A stretch of 64,000 nucleotides of DNA from Nocardia bhagyanarayanae (GTDB lineage Bacteria; Actinomycetota; Actinomycetes; Mycobacteriales; Mycobacteriaceae), in the NCBI RefSeq assembly GCF_006716565.1, contig NZ_VFPG01000001.1:62001-126000 (forward strand), read 5' to 3'. Position 1 is the stretch's first letter. Each line of letters starts with the position of its first letter. The position numbers were made by a program, and so were the translations under genes. The notes beneath the pieces are model-generated. The model saw only the letters and a list, made by a program, of their open reading frames with translations, was not told the origin of the DNA and did no database searches. Positions 46,901-59,178 of the stretch are shown here, one piece after another.

Positions 46901-49900
46901 GCAGTGACAGCTCGGTGGTGAGATCGAAACCCCGCGCGCAGGCCGTGGCGACCAGGCGCGGAACGGAGTCGGCATCGACATCCGAGACCACAACCGGCAC
47001 AAAGGCTTCCGCCACACCGCGCACGTCCTGGTACGGCTCGCCCTCGGCGTTCACCGGGTACACGGTGCGCAGCGCCTCGTGGCGGGCGATGACGTCCATC
47101 AGCGCCGCCTGCACGACCGCGAGGTCCAATTGGCCCTCCACCTCCAACGCGAGGGGCACGTTCTGCGCGGACGAGGACGGGTCGTAGCGGTTGAGGAACC
47201 ACATCCTTCGCTGCGCCGCCGAAAGCGGGACGTACGTCGGCCGGCGGCGCGGTCCGGGACGCGGCCCGGGCGGCGCCGCCGAGGTGCGCACCGCTTCGGC
47301 CAGTTGGGCGACGGTCGGAGCGTCGAACACCATCCGCACCGGAACGCGACGGTCCAGCGCCGCGCCGAGGCGGGCGGCGATGCGTGTCGCGATCAGCGAA
47401 TTGCCGCCGAGCGCGAAGAAGTCGTCGTCGAGACCCACCCGCGGCACGCCGAGCAGCTCACCGAAGGTTTCGGCGACGATGCGCTCGGTGGGCGTCGTCG
47501 GCTCGCGGAAGCGGCCCGCACGGATATCGGGGGCCGGGAGGGCTTGCCGATCGAGCTTGCCGTTCGCGGTGCGCGGCAGGGCGTCGAGCACGACGAGCGC
47601 GGAGGGCACCATGTAGGACGGAAGGCGCTGGCCGAGAGACGCTTTCAGCACGTCGAGGTCGAGCGTCGCGCGCCTGGCGGACTCGGCGTCCGCATGCGCC
47701 TCGGCGTCGATTGTCCATGTCCGGCGCGCCGCGGAATAAACTGCCGCCGCATCCCGCGATCCGGCGTCGACCGCGTCGATCTCGCGGCCATCGGTATCGA
47801 GTGCGTTCGCAGGCGGCTCAGCGTCGATCGCTTCCGGCTGATGCGCGGTGGCATCCGCTGCCTCGGCTTCGAGCGCCGCTGCCTCGGTCTCGGGTGCCGC
47901 ATCCTCGTGCGACCCGGCCAGGTGCGGCACGACGTAGCCGACCAGCAACTCGCCGACGGACGGATCGGTGTAGACCGTCACCGCCGCCTGGTGCACGGCG
48001 GGGTCGCGCACCAGTGCGGACTCGATCTCGCCGAGTTCGATGCGCAGTCCGCGCAGTTTCACCTGGAGGTCGCCGCGGCCGAGGTACTCCAGGGCGCCGT
48101 CGCGTCGGCGCACCAGATCACCGGTGCGGTACATACGTTCGCCGGGCGCGCCGAAGGGATCGGCGACGAAGCGTGCGGCGGTCAGTGGGGCTCGTCCGTG
48201 GTAACCGCGCGCGAGGGCATTGCCGGACAGATACAGTTCGCCGACGACGCCGTCCGGCACCGGATGCAGCCGCTCGTCGAGCACGCGGACCGCCAGACCC
48301 GGGATCGGGCCGCCGATGGTGATCGCGTCACCGGGCCGCAGGGCATCGCTTCCCGTCGCCCAGATAGTGCTCTCGGTGGGACCGTAGTCGTTGAAGTACA
48401 AGCGATCCGGCGCGGCCCACTGCTCGACCAGATCCGGCGGACACGGCTCGCCGCCGGTGATGATGCCGCGCAGCGCGGGTTCCTGGCCGAGTACCGCGAC
48501 ATCCACCGAGCCCAGTGCCGACGGCGACAGCGCGATGTGCGAAACACATTCCCGGACAAGGAGTTCGCCGAGCTCCGGCCCGCCGAAGGCGGTGGGACCG
48601 GCGATCACGAGCGTGGCGCCCGCGCCGACGGCCATCAGTAGCTCGAGCACCGCGGCATCGAAGCTCGGGGACGCCACGGCGAGCACGCGCGAGTCCGCCG
48701 TGATGCGCATCCGATCACGTTGGGCGACGGCGAGATTCGCCAGGCCCTCGTGCGTGACCACGACGCCCTTCGGTCGTCCGGTGGAACCCGAGGTGAAGAT
48801 GACGTAGGCCGGATTCGCCCAGCGCAGCGGCGCCGTGCGTTCGGTGTCGTCGATCGGCCTTCCGGTGGCCGAGTCGACCAGATCGGTGGTGGCCGGGTCG
48901 TCCAGCGCGAGCCAGTGCACCGGCGACTCGCCGGAGTCTTCGGAATCGTCGAATCCCGCACCCGGCAGCGTGGGCGCGACGGCGCAGACCGTCACCCCGA
49001 GCCGGGCCCCGGAGTCGTCCAGGATCTGCGTGATCCGCTCGGCCGGATAGGCGGGGTCGATCGGCACGAACGCGGCGCCGGTCTTGGCCACCGCCCACAC
49101 GGCGAGCACCGCGGGCAGCGAGCGCCGGATGGCGATCGCTACCAGCCCTTCCGGGCCTGCGCCGGCGCCGATGAGCACCCGCGCCAACCGGTTGGCGTGC
49201 TCGTCGAGCTCGCGGTAGGTGAGCCGGGTGACGCCATCGATCACCGCGACACCGTCCGGATTCGCCGCCACCGCCGCCGCGAGCAGCTTCGGCAACACGG
49301 TGGGTTCCGCCACCGACGGCCGGGCGGGGACGACCAGGCCCGCGGACTCGTCCGCGTCGAGCAGGTCGACATCGCCCACGGGCGCTTCGGGTGCCGCGGC
49401 GACCGCGCGCAGCAAGCGCAGCCAGCGGTCCGCGAACCGCTCGACGGTGTCGCGGTCGAACAGATCGGTGGCGTAACCGAAGCGGATCGTAAGGCCCGAG
49501 GTCTCGTCGGGCGCCACCGTGACGCTCAGGTCGAAACGCTGGCTCTGCTGTTCCAGCTCCACCGGGGCCACGTGCAGATGGGAAAGAGTGAGCTCGACCG
49601 GTGCGAGATTCTGGAACACCAGCATGACCTGGACCAGCGGGTGTCGTGCCGCCGAGCGGGCCGGATCGAGCACGTCGACGAGGCTCTCGAACGGGATGTC
49701 GGCGTGCGCGAAGGCGTCCAGATCGGTGCGTCGCGTCTCGGCGAGCAGGTCGGCGAAGGGCGCGGCCGAGTCGATCTCGGTACGTAGCACGACGGTGTTG
49801 ACGAACATGCCGACCACATCGTCCAATTCGGCCGCGCCGCGACCCGCGACCGGTGTGCCGATCGCGATGTCCGGTGCGCCGCTGAGCCTGGCGAACAGCG

Positions 49901-52900
49901 CCGCCAGCGCGGCGTGCAGCACCATGAACAGCGAACTGTGGTTGGTCCGGCCGAGTTCGTCCAGCGCGGCGGCCAATTCGGGCTCGACGGTGCGCAGTAC
50001 GGTGCCCGCGCGCAGCGACGGGATGGCCGGGCGCGGCCGATCGGCGGGCAGCTCGAGTCGGTCGGGCAGGCCCTTCAGTGTGGTGGTCCAGTAGTCGAGC
50101 TGAGCGGCGAGCAGGGACTCCGGGTCGTCGGCCGAACCCAGCCGCTCCCGTTGCCAGAGCGTGTAATCCGCGTACTGCACCGGCAATTCGGTCCAGCCAG
50201 GGACGGCGCCGTTGGAGCGCGCCGCATAGGCCGCGAGCACGTCCCTGGCGAGCGGCCCCATGGAGAACCCGTCCGCGCTGATGTGGTGCACCACCACGAC
50301 GAGCACGTGCTCGTCATCGGCGACGCGGTACAGGCGCAGCCGCAACGGCACCGCGGCAGCCACGTCGAAACCGGTTGTGACACAGTCGAGAACCGCTGCC
50401 GGGAGCTCGTCCGCCGCGATCGCGACCGGCTCCGGGTCGAGTTCCACCGCGTCCGGTGGCAGCACGACCTGGTAGCCGACGCCGTCCCGCGCCGGGTACA
50501 CGGTGCGCAGCGCCTCGTGCCTGGCCAGCACATCGGACAGCGCCGCGCGCAGTGCGGCCACGTCCAGCTCGCCGCGCAGGCGGAGCACCGCGGGGATGTT
50601 GTACGCTCCGGATTCCGGGTCGTACTGGTTGACGAACCACATCCGCTGCTGCGCGGGCGCGAGCGGGATGTGCTCGGGCCGCGGACCGGACCGGGGCCCG
50701 ATGCTGGGCCGCGCGCCGTCGCCCGCCGCGGGCAACCGCGCCGCCAGCGCGCGCACCGTCGGCGCCTCGAACAACAAACGGACCGGCACCTCGATATCGA
50801 GTGCGGCGCCCAGCCGGGCGGTCACCCTAGTGGCGGACAGCGAATCGCCGCCGAGCGCGAAGAAGTCGTCGTACGCGCCGACGCCGGGCCGATCGAGTAC
50901 CGCGCCGAAAACCTCGGCGATCACGCGCTCGACGCCGATCGGGGCCACGTATTCCACCGCGACGCATTCCGGTTCGGGCAGCGCGCGCACGTCGACCTTG
51001 CCGTTGCCGGTCACCGGAAGGACGTCGAGCACGGTCACCGCCGCGGGCACCAGGTGTCGGGGCAGGCGGCGCACCAAATGGTCGCGCAGGCGCGCGCCGT
51101 CGAGTTCGGCGCCCGCCGTCGGAGCCACGTAAGCCGCGAGCGCCAGGTCGCCGGTGGGCCCGCGCCGCGGCACGGTGACCGCGAGCCCCACTCCCGGCAG
51201 GTCGCGCAGCACCGCGTCGACCTCACCGGGCTCGACCCGGATGCCGTGCAGCTTCACCTGGGAGTCGTTGCGGCCCACGTATTCCAGGCCGCTGTGCGAG
51301 ACGCGCCGCACCAGGTCGCCGGTGCGGTACATCCGGTCGCCGGGAGCGCCGAACGGGTTGGGCACGAACCGCGCGGCCGTCAGCCCCGTGCGGCCGTGGT
51401 AGCCGCGCGCCAGACCGGGCCCCATCAGGTACAGCTCACCGATCGTCCCGACCGGCGCGGGCCGCAACCAGCGGTCGAGCACGACCAGACCGAATCCCGG
51501 CATCGGCGCGCCGAGCTCGGCGGTCTCGCCGGGGACGAGCGGCGCGCTGAAGGTCGCGGCGACGGTCGCCTCGGCCGGTCCGTAGGAGTTCATCATCGAC
51601 CGACCGGCGCCGATCCGAGCGGTGAGCTCGGGCGGACAGACCTCGCCACCGGTGACCACCGTGCGCACACCGTTCCACGACTCGGTCGAGAGCGTGGCCA
51701 GCACCGCGGGCGGCGCGATGACGTGGGTCACCTGGTTCGCCACGATCACGGTGGTCAGTTCGTCGCCCGCGATCGCCGCCGCGGGTGCGGCGACCAGCGT
51801 GGCGCCGGTGTAGAAGGTGGACAGCCACACCAGCGTCGCGGCGTCGAAATTGGGGTTCATGCTGAGCAGGACGCGATCGCCCGGCCTGGCCCGCATGCGC
51901 GCCGCCGTGCCGACCGCGAGCCCGCCGAGTCCGGCGTGGGTCACCACGACGCCCTTGGGTGTTCCGGTGGATCCCGAGGTGTAGATCAGATAGGCGGGGT
52001 GTTCCGCGCGCAACGGGCGCAGCCGGTCGGCATCGGTGATCGCCGCGTCGGAATGGTCCGGCAGCTCGGCCCACAGCACCGGATCGTCGAGCAGCAGCCA
52101 AGAGACCGTGCCCGGCAGTCGATCTCGGTGTTCCGCAGTGGTGATGCCAAGGGGTGCGGCGCTGTCGGCGGCGAGGGTCGCAAGGCGGTCCTCGGGATGG
52201 TCGATATCGACGGGGACGAACGCGGCGCCGGACTTCGCGATCGCCCAGACCGCGACGAACCAGTCGACGGACCGCGGCAGCGCGAGCAGGGCCCTTGTCT
52301 CCGGCCCCGCGCCGGCCGCGATGAGCTTGCGGGCCAGGCGATTCGAGCGGGCATCGAGTTCCGTGTAGTCGAGGGCTCGCGTGTCGTCCTGGACCGCGAT
52401 CCGGCCGGGACGCACGCCGGAACGCAGCAGATCGGGCAGCAGCCGCGTCGGCTGCGGGCGGGAGCGCAGCACGTCGGCGCGTGCCACGCCGCACACGCCG
52501 ACGGCTTTGCCCGCCGGTTCGGCGGCCATGCGGTCGAGCATCCGCACCAGGCGGTCACCGATCGCGTGCGCCTCGGCGGTATCGAAGAACCCGGTGGCGC
52601 AGCTGAGGATCAGCCGCAGCGTGTCGCGGGCGTGCGCGGCCAGCGACAGCGGGTAGTGGGTGCCGTCGCGGCCGCGGAAATCCCGCACCCGCAGCGCCGC
52701 GTGCTCGGCGGCGCTGCGCAGGGCCGCCGCGTCCACCGGATAGGACTCGTAGACGATGGCGGTGTCGAAGAGCACGCCGAGCCCGGCGGCAGACTGGATC
52801 TCGGTGAGTCCCGCGGTGTGGTGGTCGAGCAAGGCGCCCTGTTCGCGCTGGACCCGGCGCAACAGGTCACCGACCGGCTCGGCGGGATCGAGGGCGATGC

Positions 52901-55900
52901 GCACCGGAAGGGTGTTGACCAGCATGCCGACGATTCGCTCCGCGCCCGGGAGGTCGGCGGGTCGGCCGGAAACCGTTGCGCCGAAGACGATGTCGGTCTC
53001 GCCGGTTAGCTCGGCGAGCAGCATGCCCCACGCGCACTGCACCACCGTGTTGAGCGTGACGCCCTGGTCGGCCGCCATGCGCTGGAGAGCGAGACCGCTC
53101 TCCGGTGTGAGCGCCAGTTCCAGATCCAGTTTTCCGGAGCCGGTTCGCTGCGGGGCGCGGCCCGCGGTGACCAGCGTCGGGCCGGGCAGTCCGGAGAGCG
53201 CGTCCGTCCACGCGGCCGTCGCCGCGGCGCGATCCCGGCGGGTGAGCCATTCCAGGTAGTCGCGGTAGGAGACCGGCTGCGGGAAACCGGTTCCCGCCCC
53301 GCCGCTTTGGTACCGCGCGAGCAGTTCGGCGAGCAGCAGCGGCATGGACCAGCCGTCGAGGACCAGGTGGTGGTTGGTGACGAGCAGCCGGATGTCGTCC
53401 GCGCCGCACCGCGCGCACACGAACCTGACCAGCGGCGGGTGCGCGGGGTCGAACGGCGCGGCCAGCTCGCGGGCCGCGAACGCGTCGAACTCCTCGGGTT
53501 CGACATCCACTGTGCGCCAGGGAACCTCGACGTCGGCGAGCACGATCTGCACCGGCTCGTCGGCGCCCGCGACGAACGCGGTGCGCAGCGCCTCGTGTTC
53601 GCGCACGGTCGCGGTGGCGGCGGCCGACAGTCGCTCGATGTCCACCGCTCCGTCGAATTCGAAGACCGCCTGCACCGCGTACTCGTCGGTGCGGCCCGCG
53701 GCGAGTTGCGCGTGGAAGAGCAGACCGTGCTGGAGCGGGGCCAGCGGCCAGACGTCCGTCATGGCGGGATACCTGGCGGCCCAGGCGTCCAGCTGTCGCT
53801 GGCCGACCGAGACCAGCGACAGATCCGAGGGCGTCAACCTGCCCGCATCGGGCTCCGACAGTTGACGCGCCAGTTCCTCCAGAGCGGAAATCCACTTGTC
53901 GGCAAGGGCTTCCATGTCCGCGCGGTCGACGACGTTCGAGGCGTACCGCCACACCGCTTGCAGCACTGAGCCTTTCGGGCGTTCGACAACCACCGCGTCC
54001 ACTGCGAGGACCGCAGAGGCGGGCAGCTCGGCGCCACCGCCCAGGCTCGCCGCGAGCGAGACCGGCAGCCACGGCACCGCATTCGCTTCGGTGTCGCCCT
54101 CGGTCACCTGGCCGAGGTAGTTGAATCCGAACTGCGGGTGCGGGGCCGCGCCGAGGACGGCGGCGGTCTCGGGGTTCGAATGCCGCAGCAGGCCGAAGCC
54201 GATCCCGCCGCGCGGGACGGCGCGCAGCTGTTCCTTCACGGTGGCGAGCGCGTCCAGCGGACCGGCGTCGCCGATATCCAGCCGGACGGGGAACTGGCTG
54301 GTGAACCAGCCGACGGTGCGGGAGAGATCGGCGCCGGGGACGACGGCCTCCTCGCGGCCGTGCCGCTCCAGCATGACCAGCGCGGGACCGGGTTCCGCAC
54401 GGTGTTCCGCCAGCGCCGAGGCCAGCGCGGTCAGCAGCGCCTCCTCCATACCGCAGCGGTAGGTCGCGGGCAGCCGGTCGAGCAGCGTCACGGTGGTCGC
54501 CGCGGGCAGGTTCAGTTCGAGGCGCTCGATGGTGTCGCCGGTGTCGACGGCCGGATCCAGCGCACGGCGGCCCAGCGGCGGATCGGGAGTGGCGAGCACG
54601 GCGGCCCAGTGGTCGGCCTCGGCGGTCCACGACTCGGTCGTCGCCGCCTCGACGAGTGCGTGCGCCCAGGTGCGCATGGAGGTGCCGACGGACGGCAGTT
54701 CAGGCGTCTCGTCGGCGTGCGCCTGCGCCCACGCGGAGATCAGATCGGCGATCAGGATGCGCCAGGACACCGCGTCGACGGCCAGGTGGTGGACGACGAG
54801 GACGAGCCTGCCCGCCGCCTCCGTACCGGCATCGAGCCAGGTCGCCGCGACCATGATCCCGGCATCCGGCGCGAGTCGCGCAGTGGCCGCCGCGACGACG
54901 GATTCGATATCCGCCCCGTCGATTTCGGCAACCCGCCTGCGCTCTAGCAGCGTCTCGGCCGCGATCGTCCCCGGCGCCGCGACCTCCAAGCCGCCGCGAA
55001 CCACCCTGGCGCGCAACATGTCGTGCCGGTCCAGCACCGCGCCGAGGGTGCGCACCAGTTCGGACTCGCTCAGCCCGGCGGGCAGGGCGAGCACCATGGA
55101 TTGACCGAACCGCTGCCACCCCGGCTGCTCGAGCAGCCAGTCCACGATCGGTGTCCGTGGCAGGAAACCCACGCCGCCGCCGGGCAATTCGGCCAGCGCA
55201 TGCCGCTCGCCGGGCGCGGTGACCACCGCCGCCAGCGCCGCGGGCGTCGGGTGCTCGAACACGTCGCGCGCGGAGAAAACCAGATCGGCCGCCCGGCCGC
55301 GGGCGACCAGCTGGATGGAGAGGATCGAGTCGCCGCCGAGCGCGAACAACGACATGTCCGCGCCGACCGACGGCACGCCGAGCACCTCGGCGAACAGTTG
55401 GCACAGGACGCCCTCGACCTCCGACGCGGCGGCCCGCGGCGCCTCGTCGGCCGTCGGCTCCGGCAGCGCGCCCCGGTCGACCTTGCCGTTGCCGGTGATC
55501 GGCAGCGCGTCCAGCACGGTGATGGCGCCGGGCACCATGTGACCCGGCAGTCTGCGCATGCAGAATTCCCGCAGGCTCGGCACATTCAGATCGACGGACT
55601 GCGAATCGTGGTGCACCGGAACCACATAGGACGCGAGCATGGCGCGTCCCGAGGCACCGGTCCGAACGACCGTGACCGCGATCTCCACCTCCGGGTGCGA
55701 ATCGAGCACCGCGTCGACCTCGCCGGGTTCCACCCGCATGCCGCGCAGCTTCACCTGGAAATCGCTGCGTCCCAGGTACTCCAGCACGACACCGTCGGCT
55801 CCTGCCGTTTCGTCCGATCGCCAATAGACCAGGTCGCCGGTGCGGTACATCCGGCTGCCCGCCGGTCCGAACGGGTCGGCGACCAGGCGTTCCGCCGTCA

Positions 55901-58400
55901 AGCCGGGGCGTCCCGCGTAACCGCGGGCCACGCCGGGGCCGGCGATGTAGAGCTCACCGGGTGTGCCGATCGGCACGGGCGCCAGCCGCTGATCGAGGAC
56001 CAGCAGGCGCGCTCCCGGCACCGGCTGTCCGATGCCGGAGGGGCGCTCGAGATCCATGGCATCGGTGAAGGTGGCCGCGACGGTGGTCTCGGACGGGCCG
56101 TAGGAGTTCACCAGCCTGCGGCCGGAACCGAAGCGCGCCACCAGCTCCGGCGGGCAGATCTCGCCACCGGTGGTCACCGCGAGCACGCCGTCCAGTGCGT
56201 CGTCCGGCAGCGTGGCGAGCACGGCGGGAGTGGAGCAGAGATGGGTGATCGCGGATTCCGCGACCGCGGCGGTGATCTCGGCGCCCGCCATGGTCTCACC
56301 TCGGCCGATCACCAGCGTCGCGCCACTGCCGAAGGCGACGAGCAATTCCAGCAGGGACGCGTCGAAACTCGGGTTCAGGCAATGCAGTACGCGCGAACCG
56401 ACCTGGGGCCGATAGGCCTCGCGCACCGCGGCTGCCAGCCCCGCGATCCCAGAGTGCGAGACCACCACGCCCTTCGGCACACCGGTCGACCCGGAGGTGA
56501 AGACGACGTACGCGGCGTGCTCGAGACGCAGACCGCCCCGCGAGTCGACTTCCGTCGAGCCGCTCTCACTCGCAGCGGCTTCCACCCCGCCACGCGCGGC
56601 TATCGGGTCGGGAATCACTGTGTCCGAGTCGATCTCGACCCACTGCACCGTATCGGGCAGCCCGGACGCCTGTTCGCGGGTGGTAATACCCAGGCGGGCA
56701 CCACATTCCGCCGCCATCTTGGCGACCCGCTCGGCCGGGTTACCGGTGCCGAGCGGCACGTAGGCCGCGCCGGAACGCACCACACCCCAGAACGCGAGCA
56801 CCGACTCCATCGAGCGCGGCAGCGCGACCAGCACCGAATCGTCGGGCGCCGCGCCGAGCCGGACCAGTCGCCGGGCCAACGCACCTGCGGCACTGTCGAG
56901 TTCGCCGTAGGTGAGGGTGCGCTCGCCGTCCACCACGGCCACGGTGTCCGCGCCCGCCGCGCGCAGTCCCTCGTCGAGCACATCCGGCAGCAGTCTGGGC
57001 GCGGGTGGCGTCGGGCCGTGCGCTCCTTCGCGCAGGGCCAGTTCGTCGTCGAGGAAGTACTCGACCTCGCGAACCGGCGTGTCGGGGTCGGCGTCCAGCA
57101 GCGCTTCGAACAGCTTCAGAAACCGCAGGTGGTGGCGGGCGAGGGATTCGTCGTCGTAGAGATCGGGATTGGCGGTGAAGTCCAGGTATACCGGCGCCTG
57201 CGCACCATGCTGGTAGATGTTGACGAACAGATCCTCGATCGGACCCGACGTGATCACGTGCAGATCGGTCTCGATGCCCGTGAAGTGGACCTCGGCGGGG
57301 AACAGCATGATGTTGACCACCGGGCCGACGATCCCGCGACCGCCCGCGACCGCCGCGGCGCCGTCCGCGCCCCGCCGGATCTCCTCGTGTCGAAACCGCT
57401 GGTGGCGCAGCGCGCCGGAGACCTCGATCCGGATCGCGTCCACGATCTCGGCCATGGTGCTGCGCTCACCCACGGTGACCCGCAGCGGAACGATATTGGC
57501 CAGCATGCCGCCGGAGCGGCGCAACATCGCGGTGGTGCGTCCGGAGACCGGCAGGCTGAGCACTACATCGCGCGTCCCGGTCGCCTGCGCGTAATAGACG
57601 GCGAGCGCCGCCATCGCGATACCCGGCGTGCCGACGCCGTAACGCGACGCGGCGGCGTCGAGCCGTGCCTTCGTCTCGTCGGACAGCCGGTGCCGGTGCT
57701 GACGTCCGAGCGCGTGCGCGGGCGCGGCACCGGGCACCAGACTGCACCGCTCCGGCATGTCCGCCATGCGCTGCGACCAGTACTCCGCGTCGGCGGTGAA
57801 TCGGCTCGACTGCCGGTAACGCACCTCGTCGTCGTAGATCTCGCGCAGCCCGGACGCCTTGCAGGCGGGCGGCTCCTCGCCCGCCAACGCCGCGTTGTAC
57901 AGCTCGGCGACGCGATACAGCCCCGTCGCGGACGCGAAACCGTCCAGCGCGATGTGGTGCGCCCGCGAGTACCACAGCACTCGATCGGGGGCGACCCGGA
58001 TCAGCACCGACACCCCTGGGCGCTCGTTGAGCAGGTCCACCGGGGCGGCCACGTCCGCGTGCATCCAGCGCATGGCCTCGGCGTCCGGGTCGGGGGCATC
58101 ACTGAGGTCCAGGTAGCTCAGATTCGTGTGCAGGCTCGGATCCACGACCTGATACGGCTGCCCGTCCCGCACCCCGAACCGCAGCAACGCCGTCTCGTAC
58201 TCGTAGGCGACCCGATGCGAGACCTCGATCAGCGTGTCGATGTCCAGCGGCCCGCGCATCTCGATGTACTGGGCTTCGTTGAGTGGCACCGAAGGATCCA
58301 GCTGCTGTGCGTACCACATGCCGAGTTGCGCGGGCGAGAGCGGGAAGCCGTCGTTCTCGCTCACGTCGATGCCCCGCGCGGCCGAAAGTCCGTGCGTCAT
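43998..58400 (-). CDS. non-ribosomal peptide synthetase, C-A-T-E-C-A-T-C-A-T-C-T-TE
   Basis: This is a 4,800-residue NRPS. Module 1: C (about 18-450, HHIALDG), A (470-960), T (LGGDSIL near 1022), E (1070-1500, [19 protein letters not shown]). Module 2: C of post-epimerase type (from 1550, [20 protein letters not shown]), A, T (LGGDSLS near 2518). Module 3: C (HHISADG near 2705), A (to 3620, with an acidic insertion about 3490-3570), T (LGGNSLI near 3663). Module 4: C (HHIAADG near 3853), T (LGGTSMV near 4223), no A domain. TE follows (GYSAGG near 4358) with a repeat insertion of about 265 residues before its last helix. All three A domains keep the Lys of motif A10. The expected chain is X-D-aa1-aa2-aa3, with a fourth residue perhaps loaded in trans. 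The ATG has GAGGGG upstream. Confidence 0.93.
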   Translation of the reverse strand: MTHGLSAARGIDVSENDGFPLSPAQLGMWYAQQLDPSVPLNEAQYIEMRGPLDIDTLIEVSHRVAYEYETALLRFGVRDGQPYQVVDPSLHTNLSYLDLSDAPDPDAEAMRWMHADVAAPVDLLNERPGVSVLIRVAPDRVLWYSRAHHIALDGFASATGLYRVAELYNAALAGEEPPACKASGLREIYDDEVRYRQSSRFTADAEYWSQRMADMPERCSLVPGAAPAHALGRQHRHRLSDETKARLDAAASRYGVGTPGIAMAALAVYYAQATGTRDVVLSLPVSGRTTAMLRRSGGMLANIVPLRVTVGERSTMAEIVDAIRIEVSGALRHQRFRHEEIRRGADGAAAVAGGRGIVGPVVNIMLFPAEVHFTGIETDLHVITSGPIEDLFVNIYQHGAQAPVYLDFTANPDLYDDESLARHHLRFLKLFEALLDADPDTPVREVEYFLDDELALREGAHGPTPPAPRLLPDVLDEGLRAAGADTVAVVDGERTLTYGELDSAAGALARRLVRLGAAPDDSVLVALPRSMESVLAFWGVVRSGAAYVPLGTGNPAERVAKMAAECGARLGITTREQASGLPDTVQWVEIDSDTVIPDPIAARGGVEAAASESGSTEVDSRGGLRLEHAAYVVFTSGSTGVPKGVVVSHSGIAGLAAAVREAYRPQVGSRVLHCLNPSFDASLLELLVAFGSGATLVIGRGETMAGAEITAAVAESAITHLCSTPAVLATLPDDALDGVLAVTTGGEICPPELVARFGSGRRLVNSYGPSETTVAATFTDAMDLERPSGIGQPVPGARLLVLDQRLAPVPIGTPGELYIAGPGVARGYAGRPGLTAERLVADPFGPAGSRMYRTGDLVYWRSDETAGADGVVLEYLGRSDFQVKLRGMRVEPGEVDAVLDSHPEVEIAVTVVRTGASGRAMLASYVVPVHHDSQSVDLNVPSLREFCMRRLPGHMVPGAITVLDALPITGNGKVDRGALPEPTADEAPRAAASEVEGVLCQLFAEVLGVPSVGADMSLFALGGDSILSIQLVARGRAADLVFSARDVFEHPTPAALAAVVTAPGERHALAELPGGGVGFLPRTPIVDWLLEQPGWQRFGQSMVLALPAGLSESELVRTLGAVLDRHDMLRARVVRGGLEVAAPGTIAAETLLERRRVAEIDGADIESVVAAATARLAPDAGIMVAATWLDAGTEAAGRLVLVVHHLAVDAVSWRILIADLISAWAQAHADETPELPSVGTSMRTWAHALVEAATTESWTAEADHWAAVLATPDPPLGRRALDPAVDTGDTIERLELNLPAATTVTLLDRLPATYRCGMEEALLTALASALAEHRAEPGPALVMLERHGREEAVVPGADLSRTVGWFTSQFPVRLDIGDAGPLDALATVKEQLRAVPRGGIGFGLLRHSNPETAAVLGAAPHPQFGFNYLGQVTEGDTEANAVPWLPVSLAASLGGGAELPASAVLAVDAVVVERPKGSVLQAVWRYASNVVDRADMEALADKWISALEELARQLSEPDAGRLTPSDLSLVSVGQRQLDAWAARYPAMTDVWPLAPLQHGLLFHAQLAAGRTDEYAVQAVFEFDGAVDIERLSAAATATVREHEALRTAFVAGADEPVQIVLADVEVPWRTVDVEPEEFDAFAARELAAPFDPAHPPLVRFVCARCGADDIRLLVTNHHLVLDGWSMPLLLAELLARYQSGGAGTGFPQPVSYRDYLEWLTRRDRAAATAAWTDALSGLPGPTLVTAGRAPQRTGSGKLDLELALTPESGLALQRMAADQGVTLNTVVQCAWGMLLAELTGETDIVFGATVSGRPADLPGAERIVGMLVNTLPVRIALDPAEPVGDLLRRVQREQGALLDHHTAGLTEIQSAAGLGVLFDTAIVYESYPVDAAALRSAAEHAALRVRDFRGRDGTHYPLSLAAHARDTLRLILSCATGFFDTAEAHAIGDRLVRMLDRMAAEPAGKAVGVCGVARADVLRSRPQPTRLLPDLLRSGVRPGRIAVQDDTRALDYTELDARSNRLARKLIAAGAGPETRALLALPRSVDWFVAVWAIAKSGAAFVPVDIDHPEDRLATLAADSAAPLGITTAEHRDRLPGTVSWLLLDDPVLWAELPDHSDAAITDADRLRPLRAEHPAYLIYTSGSTGTPKGVVVTHAGLGGLAVGTAARMRARPGDRVLLSMNPNFDAATLVWLSTFYTGATLVAAPAAAIAGDELTTVIVANQVTHVIAPPAVLATLSTESWNGVRTVVTGGEVCPPELTARIGAGRSMMNSYGPAEATVAATFSAPLVPGETAELGAPMPGFGLVVLDRWLRPAPVGTIGELYLMGPGLARGYHGRTGLTAARFVPNPFGAPGDRMYRTGDLVRRVSHSGLEYVGRNDSQVKLHGIRVEPGEVDAVLRDLPGVGLAVTVPRRGPTGDLALAAYVAPTAGAELDGARLRDHLVRRLPRHLVPAAVTVLDVLPVTGNGKVDVRALPEPECVAVEYVAPIGVERVIAEVFGAVLDRPGVGAYDDFFALGGDSLSATRVTARLGAALDIEVPVRLLFEAPTVRALAARLPAAGDGARPSIGPRSGPRPEHIPLAPAQQRMWFVNQYDPESGAYNIPAVLRLRGELDVAALRAALSDVLARHEALRTVYPARDGVGYQVVLPPDAVELDPEPVAIAADELPAAVLDCVTTGFDVAAAVPLRLRLYRVADDEHVLVVVVHHISADGFSMGPLARDVLAAYAARSNGAVPGWTELPVQYADYTLWQRERLGSADDPESLLAAQLDYWTTTLKGLPDRLELPADRPRPAIPSLRAGTVLRTVEPELAAALDELGRTNHSSLFMVLHAALAALFARLSGAPDIAIGTPVAGRGAAELDDVVGMFVNTVVLRTEIDSAAPFADLLAETRRTDLDAFAHADIPFESLVDVLDPARSAARHPLVQVMLVFQNLAPVELTLSHLHVAPVELEQQSQRFDLSVTVAPDETSGLTIRFGYATDLFDRDTVERFADRWLRLLRAVAAAPEAPVGDVDLLDADESAGLVVPARPSVAEPTVLPKLLAAAVAANPDGVAVIDGVTRLTYRELDEHANRLARVLIGAGAGPEGLVAIAIRRSLPAVLAVWAVAKTGAAFVPIDPAYPAERITQILDDSGARLGVTVCAVAPTLPGAGFDDSEDSGESPVHWLALDDPATTDLVDSATGRPIDDTERTAPLRWANPAYVIFTSGSTGRPKGVVVTHEGLANLAVAQRDRMRITADSRVLAVASPSFDAAVLELLMAVGAGATLVIAGPTAFGGPELGELLVRECVSHIALSPSALGSVDVAVLGQEPALRGIITGGEPCPPDLVEQWAAPDRLYFNDYGPTESTIWATGSDALRPGDAITIGGPIPGLAVRVLDERLHPVPDGVVGELYLSGNALARGYHGRAPLTAARFVADPFGAPGERMYRTGDLVRRRDGALEYLGRGDLQVKLRGLRIELGEIESALVRDPAVHQAAVTVYTDPSVGELLVGYVVPHLAGSHEDAAPETEAAALEAEAADATAHQPEAIDAEPPANALDTDGREIDAVDAGSRDAAAVYSAARRTWTIDAEAHADAESARRATLDLDVLKASLGQRLPSYMVPSALVVLDALPRTANGKLDRQALPAPDIRAGRFREPTTPTERIVAETFGELLGVPRVGLDDDFFALGGNSLIATRIAARLGAALDRRVPVRMVFDAPTVAQLAEAVRTSAAPPGPRPGPRRRPTYVPLSAAQRRMWFLNRYDPSSSAQNVPLALEVEGQLDLAVVQAALMDVIARHEALRTVYPVNAEGEPYQDVRGVAEAFVPVVVSDVDADSVPRLVATACARGFDLTTELSLRVQLLRIERRRSVLVVLMHHIAADGSSLAPLARDVLVAYSARSAGDAPQWQPLPLQYADYALWQHELLGADDDPDSLAHRQLEYWRGALDGLPDVTSLPSDHPRPTMSTHRAGMIEFRIDVAAQQRIRQIARWHGVSIFMVAHAALAVLLGRISGQQDVAIGTVIAGRGDGELDELVGMFVNTLVLRSQVRPEDTFEQLLAATKDSDLDAFGNADMPFERLVEVVAPARSTSHHPLFQVLLTFQNFEFNPGVVPELGVRAIEMPAVGAKFDLEWMLDEQFDEEGAPAGIDGSLTFALDLFEPSTARTLTDRYVELLDALTTNPELVLGDIDVTAPPGTVVYDPPPSLAQRRTDLPYRPPVTRTEHVVVSAFEKVLGAERVGLDDNFFELGGTSMVAIRLVDELRERLDYAMPVQWMFGDPTPGALAQRIVQQPEAGTDSTDPALRPLLPLRPSGSGPALFCVHPAIGLAWGYAGLVRHLYPGHPVYGLQSPGVAAIQPDRPLIERAVRYADEIQAAQPDGPYRVLGYSAGGPLAHAVAVELQRRGATVSALVIIDGRADVEPESATEMPPPEVLLAEFGGIDPNLLTGDQPLAERAAELLRARGVGDVADALGAVADRDSGESAGGASGTEAGGASGARAGGALGAAADGGSGESTDGGSRESTDGASRESGGALGAMADGGPGESTDGGSREPTDGASRESSGALGAVADGDSGESADGDSSESAAGALGAAAGGARGPEAGGASGESADGDSSESAGGASGTQAAGAAGAAAGGARGTEAGGASDEPACGDSGESAGGASGAGAGGALGAGAGALGAVADRGSGGSADGDSSESAGGAPVEPAGGALGVGAEGALGGVADGVLGALAGGAFGALDAAALERLYLDYQQLVRQAAAYRPGVFDGDLLFFSSTSGRPGYAPNVDTWRPYVSGAIVDHQTGHEHNHLTRPEALAVIGPILAEYLREHG
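44275..45075 (-). repeat. 24-nt coding minisatellite inside the NRPS thioesterase domain
   Basis: About 33 tandem units encode octapeptides such as [24 protein letters not shown] and GGALGAAA, with a few 7-residue units (GALGAVA). The array keeps the NRPS frame throughout and leaves several other frames open, which explains long spurious ORFs on both strands here. It separates the TE core from its last segment ([16 protein letters not shown] onward). Confidence 0.9.
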
Positions 58401-58422
58401 AGTCGATCCCCTCGAGTTCGAG

Positions 58423-59178
58423 TCAGCCGGCTCTACGCGTCGTTGCGGAAATCGGCGTGGCGTTCTTTCTGGTCGATGGCGCGCCGTTCGTCTCCGGTTC
58501 GTCTTGGAACTCGTAGGCGGGCACGTCGGTATCGGAGCTCGCGGTCAACCGGCTGACCATCACGTGCCGCACGTGGGCGGGCAGCGTGGGCGCGAACTTC
58601 TTGACATAGGCGGCCATCCATTCCGGCCGCCCCAGCAGGAACGGGAAGTCGGTGGCCATCATGCTGCGCACGACGAGCATCGGGATCGGCGTGTCGAGCG
58701 GGTGGAAGTCCTTGTTCCACAACCCCGGCTCCTTGCACCCGGGATAGAACTGCCCGAGCATGAAGCCGCGCTCGACGAATCTCGACTTGAGTTCGTCGTG
58801 CAGGCGGTCGATCAGCGAGAAATCCCGAAGGTCCGGAAGCGCGGTGACGATGGCGCGCAGCGCCGAGCCGCCGCCCTCCGTCGGAGCCAGCCGCCCGAAC
58901 AGCTCGAGCGCGTCCTCGATGACCAGTCGCACATACGACGGCCACGGACGGACGCCTGGCACCCGGCCGACCCACATCAGATCGCGGCGCAGCGACGGTC
59001 GGACGTACGGGCAAACCGGCCCCTCACGGCCGAGCTCCGGTACGTGATCGGTCAAATAACTCTCGGCCCAGGTCCGCACCGAGTCGACGGTGGACTTGGT
59101 GCGCGGACACGGAATGTCTGTTTCGGACAGGGGGAACCAATTCATCCCCGACTGCGGTCCGATGACGATCTCGCCCAT
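58423..59178 (-). CDS. NRPS-operon protein of unknown function (possibly DUF6875-like)
   Basis: This 251-residue protein is soluble, with no signal peptide, and is rich in Trp, Pro, Arg and aromatic residues. It begins [19 protein letters not shown] and contains [17 protein letters not shown], then [21 protein letters not shown] and [18 protein letters not shown]. The Cys-Pro-Tyr and His-Pro-Leu-Asp blocks look like conserved functional sites. I associate this pattern, tentatively, with DUF6875 proteins found near actinobacterial NRPS genes. The NRPS ATG lies 22 nt downstream, so the two form an operon, and a tailoring, loading or handling role is likely. The ATG at 59178 follows GAGGTGAGTG. 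Confidence 0.65.
   Translation of the reverse strand: MGEIVIGPQSGMNWFPLSETDIPCPRTKSTVDSVRTWAESYLTDHVPELGREGPVCPYVRPSLRRDLMWVGRVPGVRPWPSYVRLVIEDALELFGRLAPTEGGGSALRAIVTALPDLRDFSLIDRLHDELKSRFVERGFMLGQFYPGCKEPGLWNKDFHPLDTPIPMLVVRSMMATDFPFLLGRPEWMAAYVKKFAPTLPAHVRHVMVSRLTASSDTDVPAYEFQDEPETNGAPSTRKNATPISATTRRAG

Noticed and set aside
55023..58556. Open frame of about 1,180 codons antisense to NRPS module 1
   Set aside because: The sense strand carries full C, A, T and E domain motifs. The antisense frame shows no recognisable protein family and is the expected shadow of GC-rich coding DNA.
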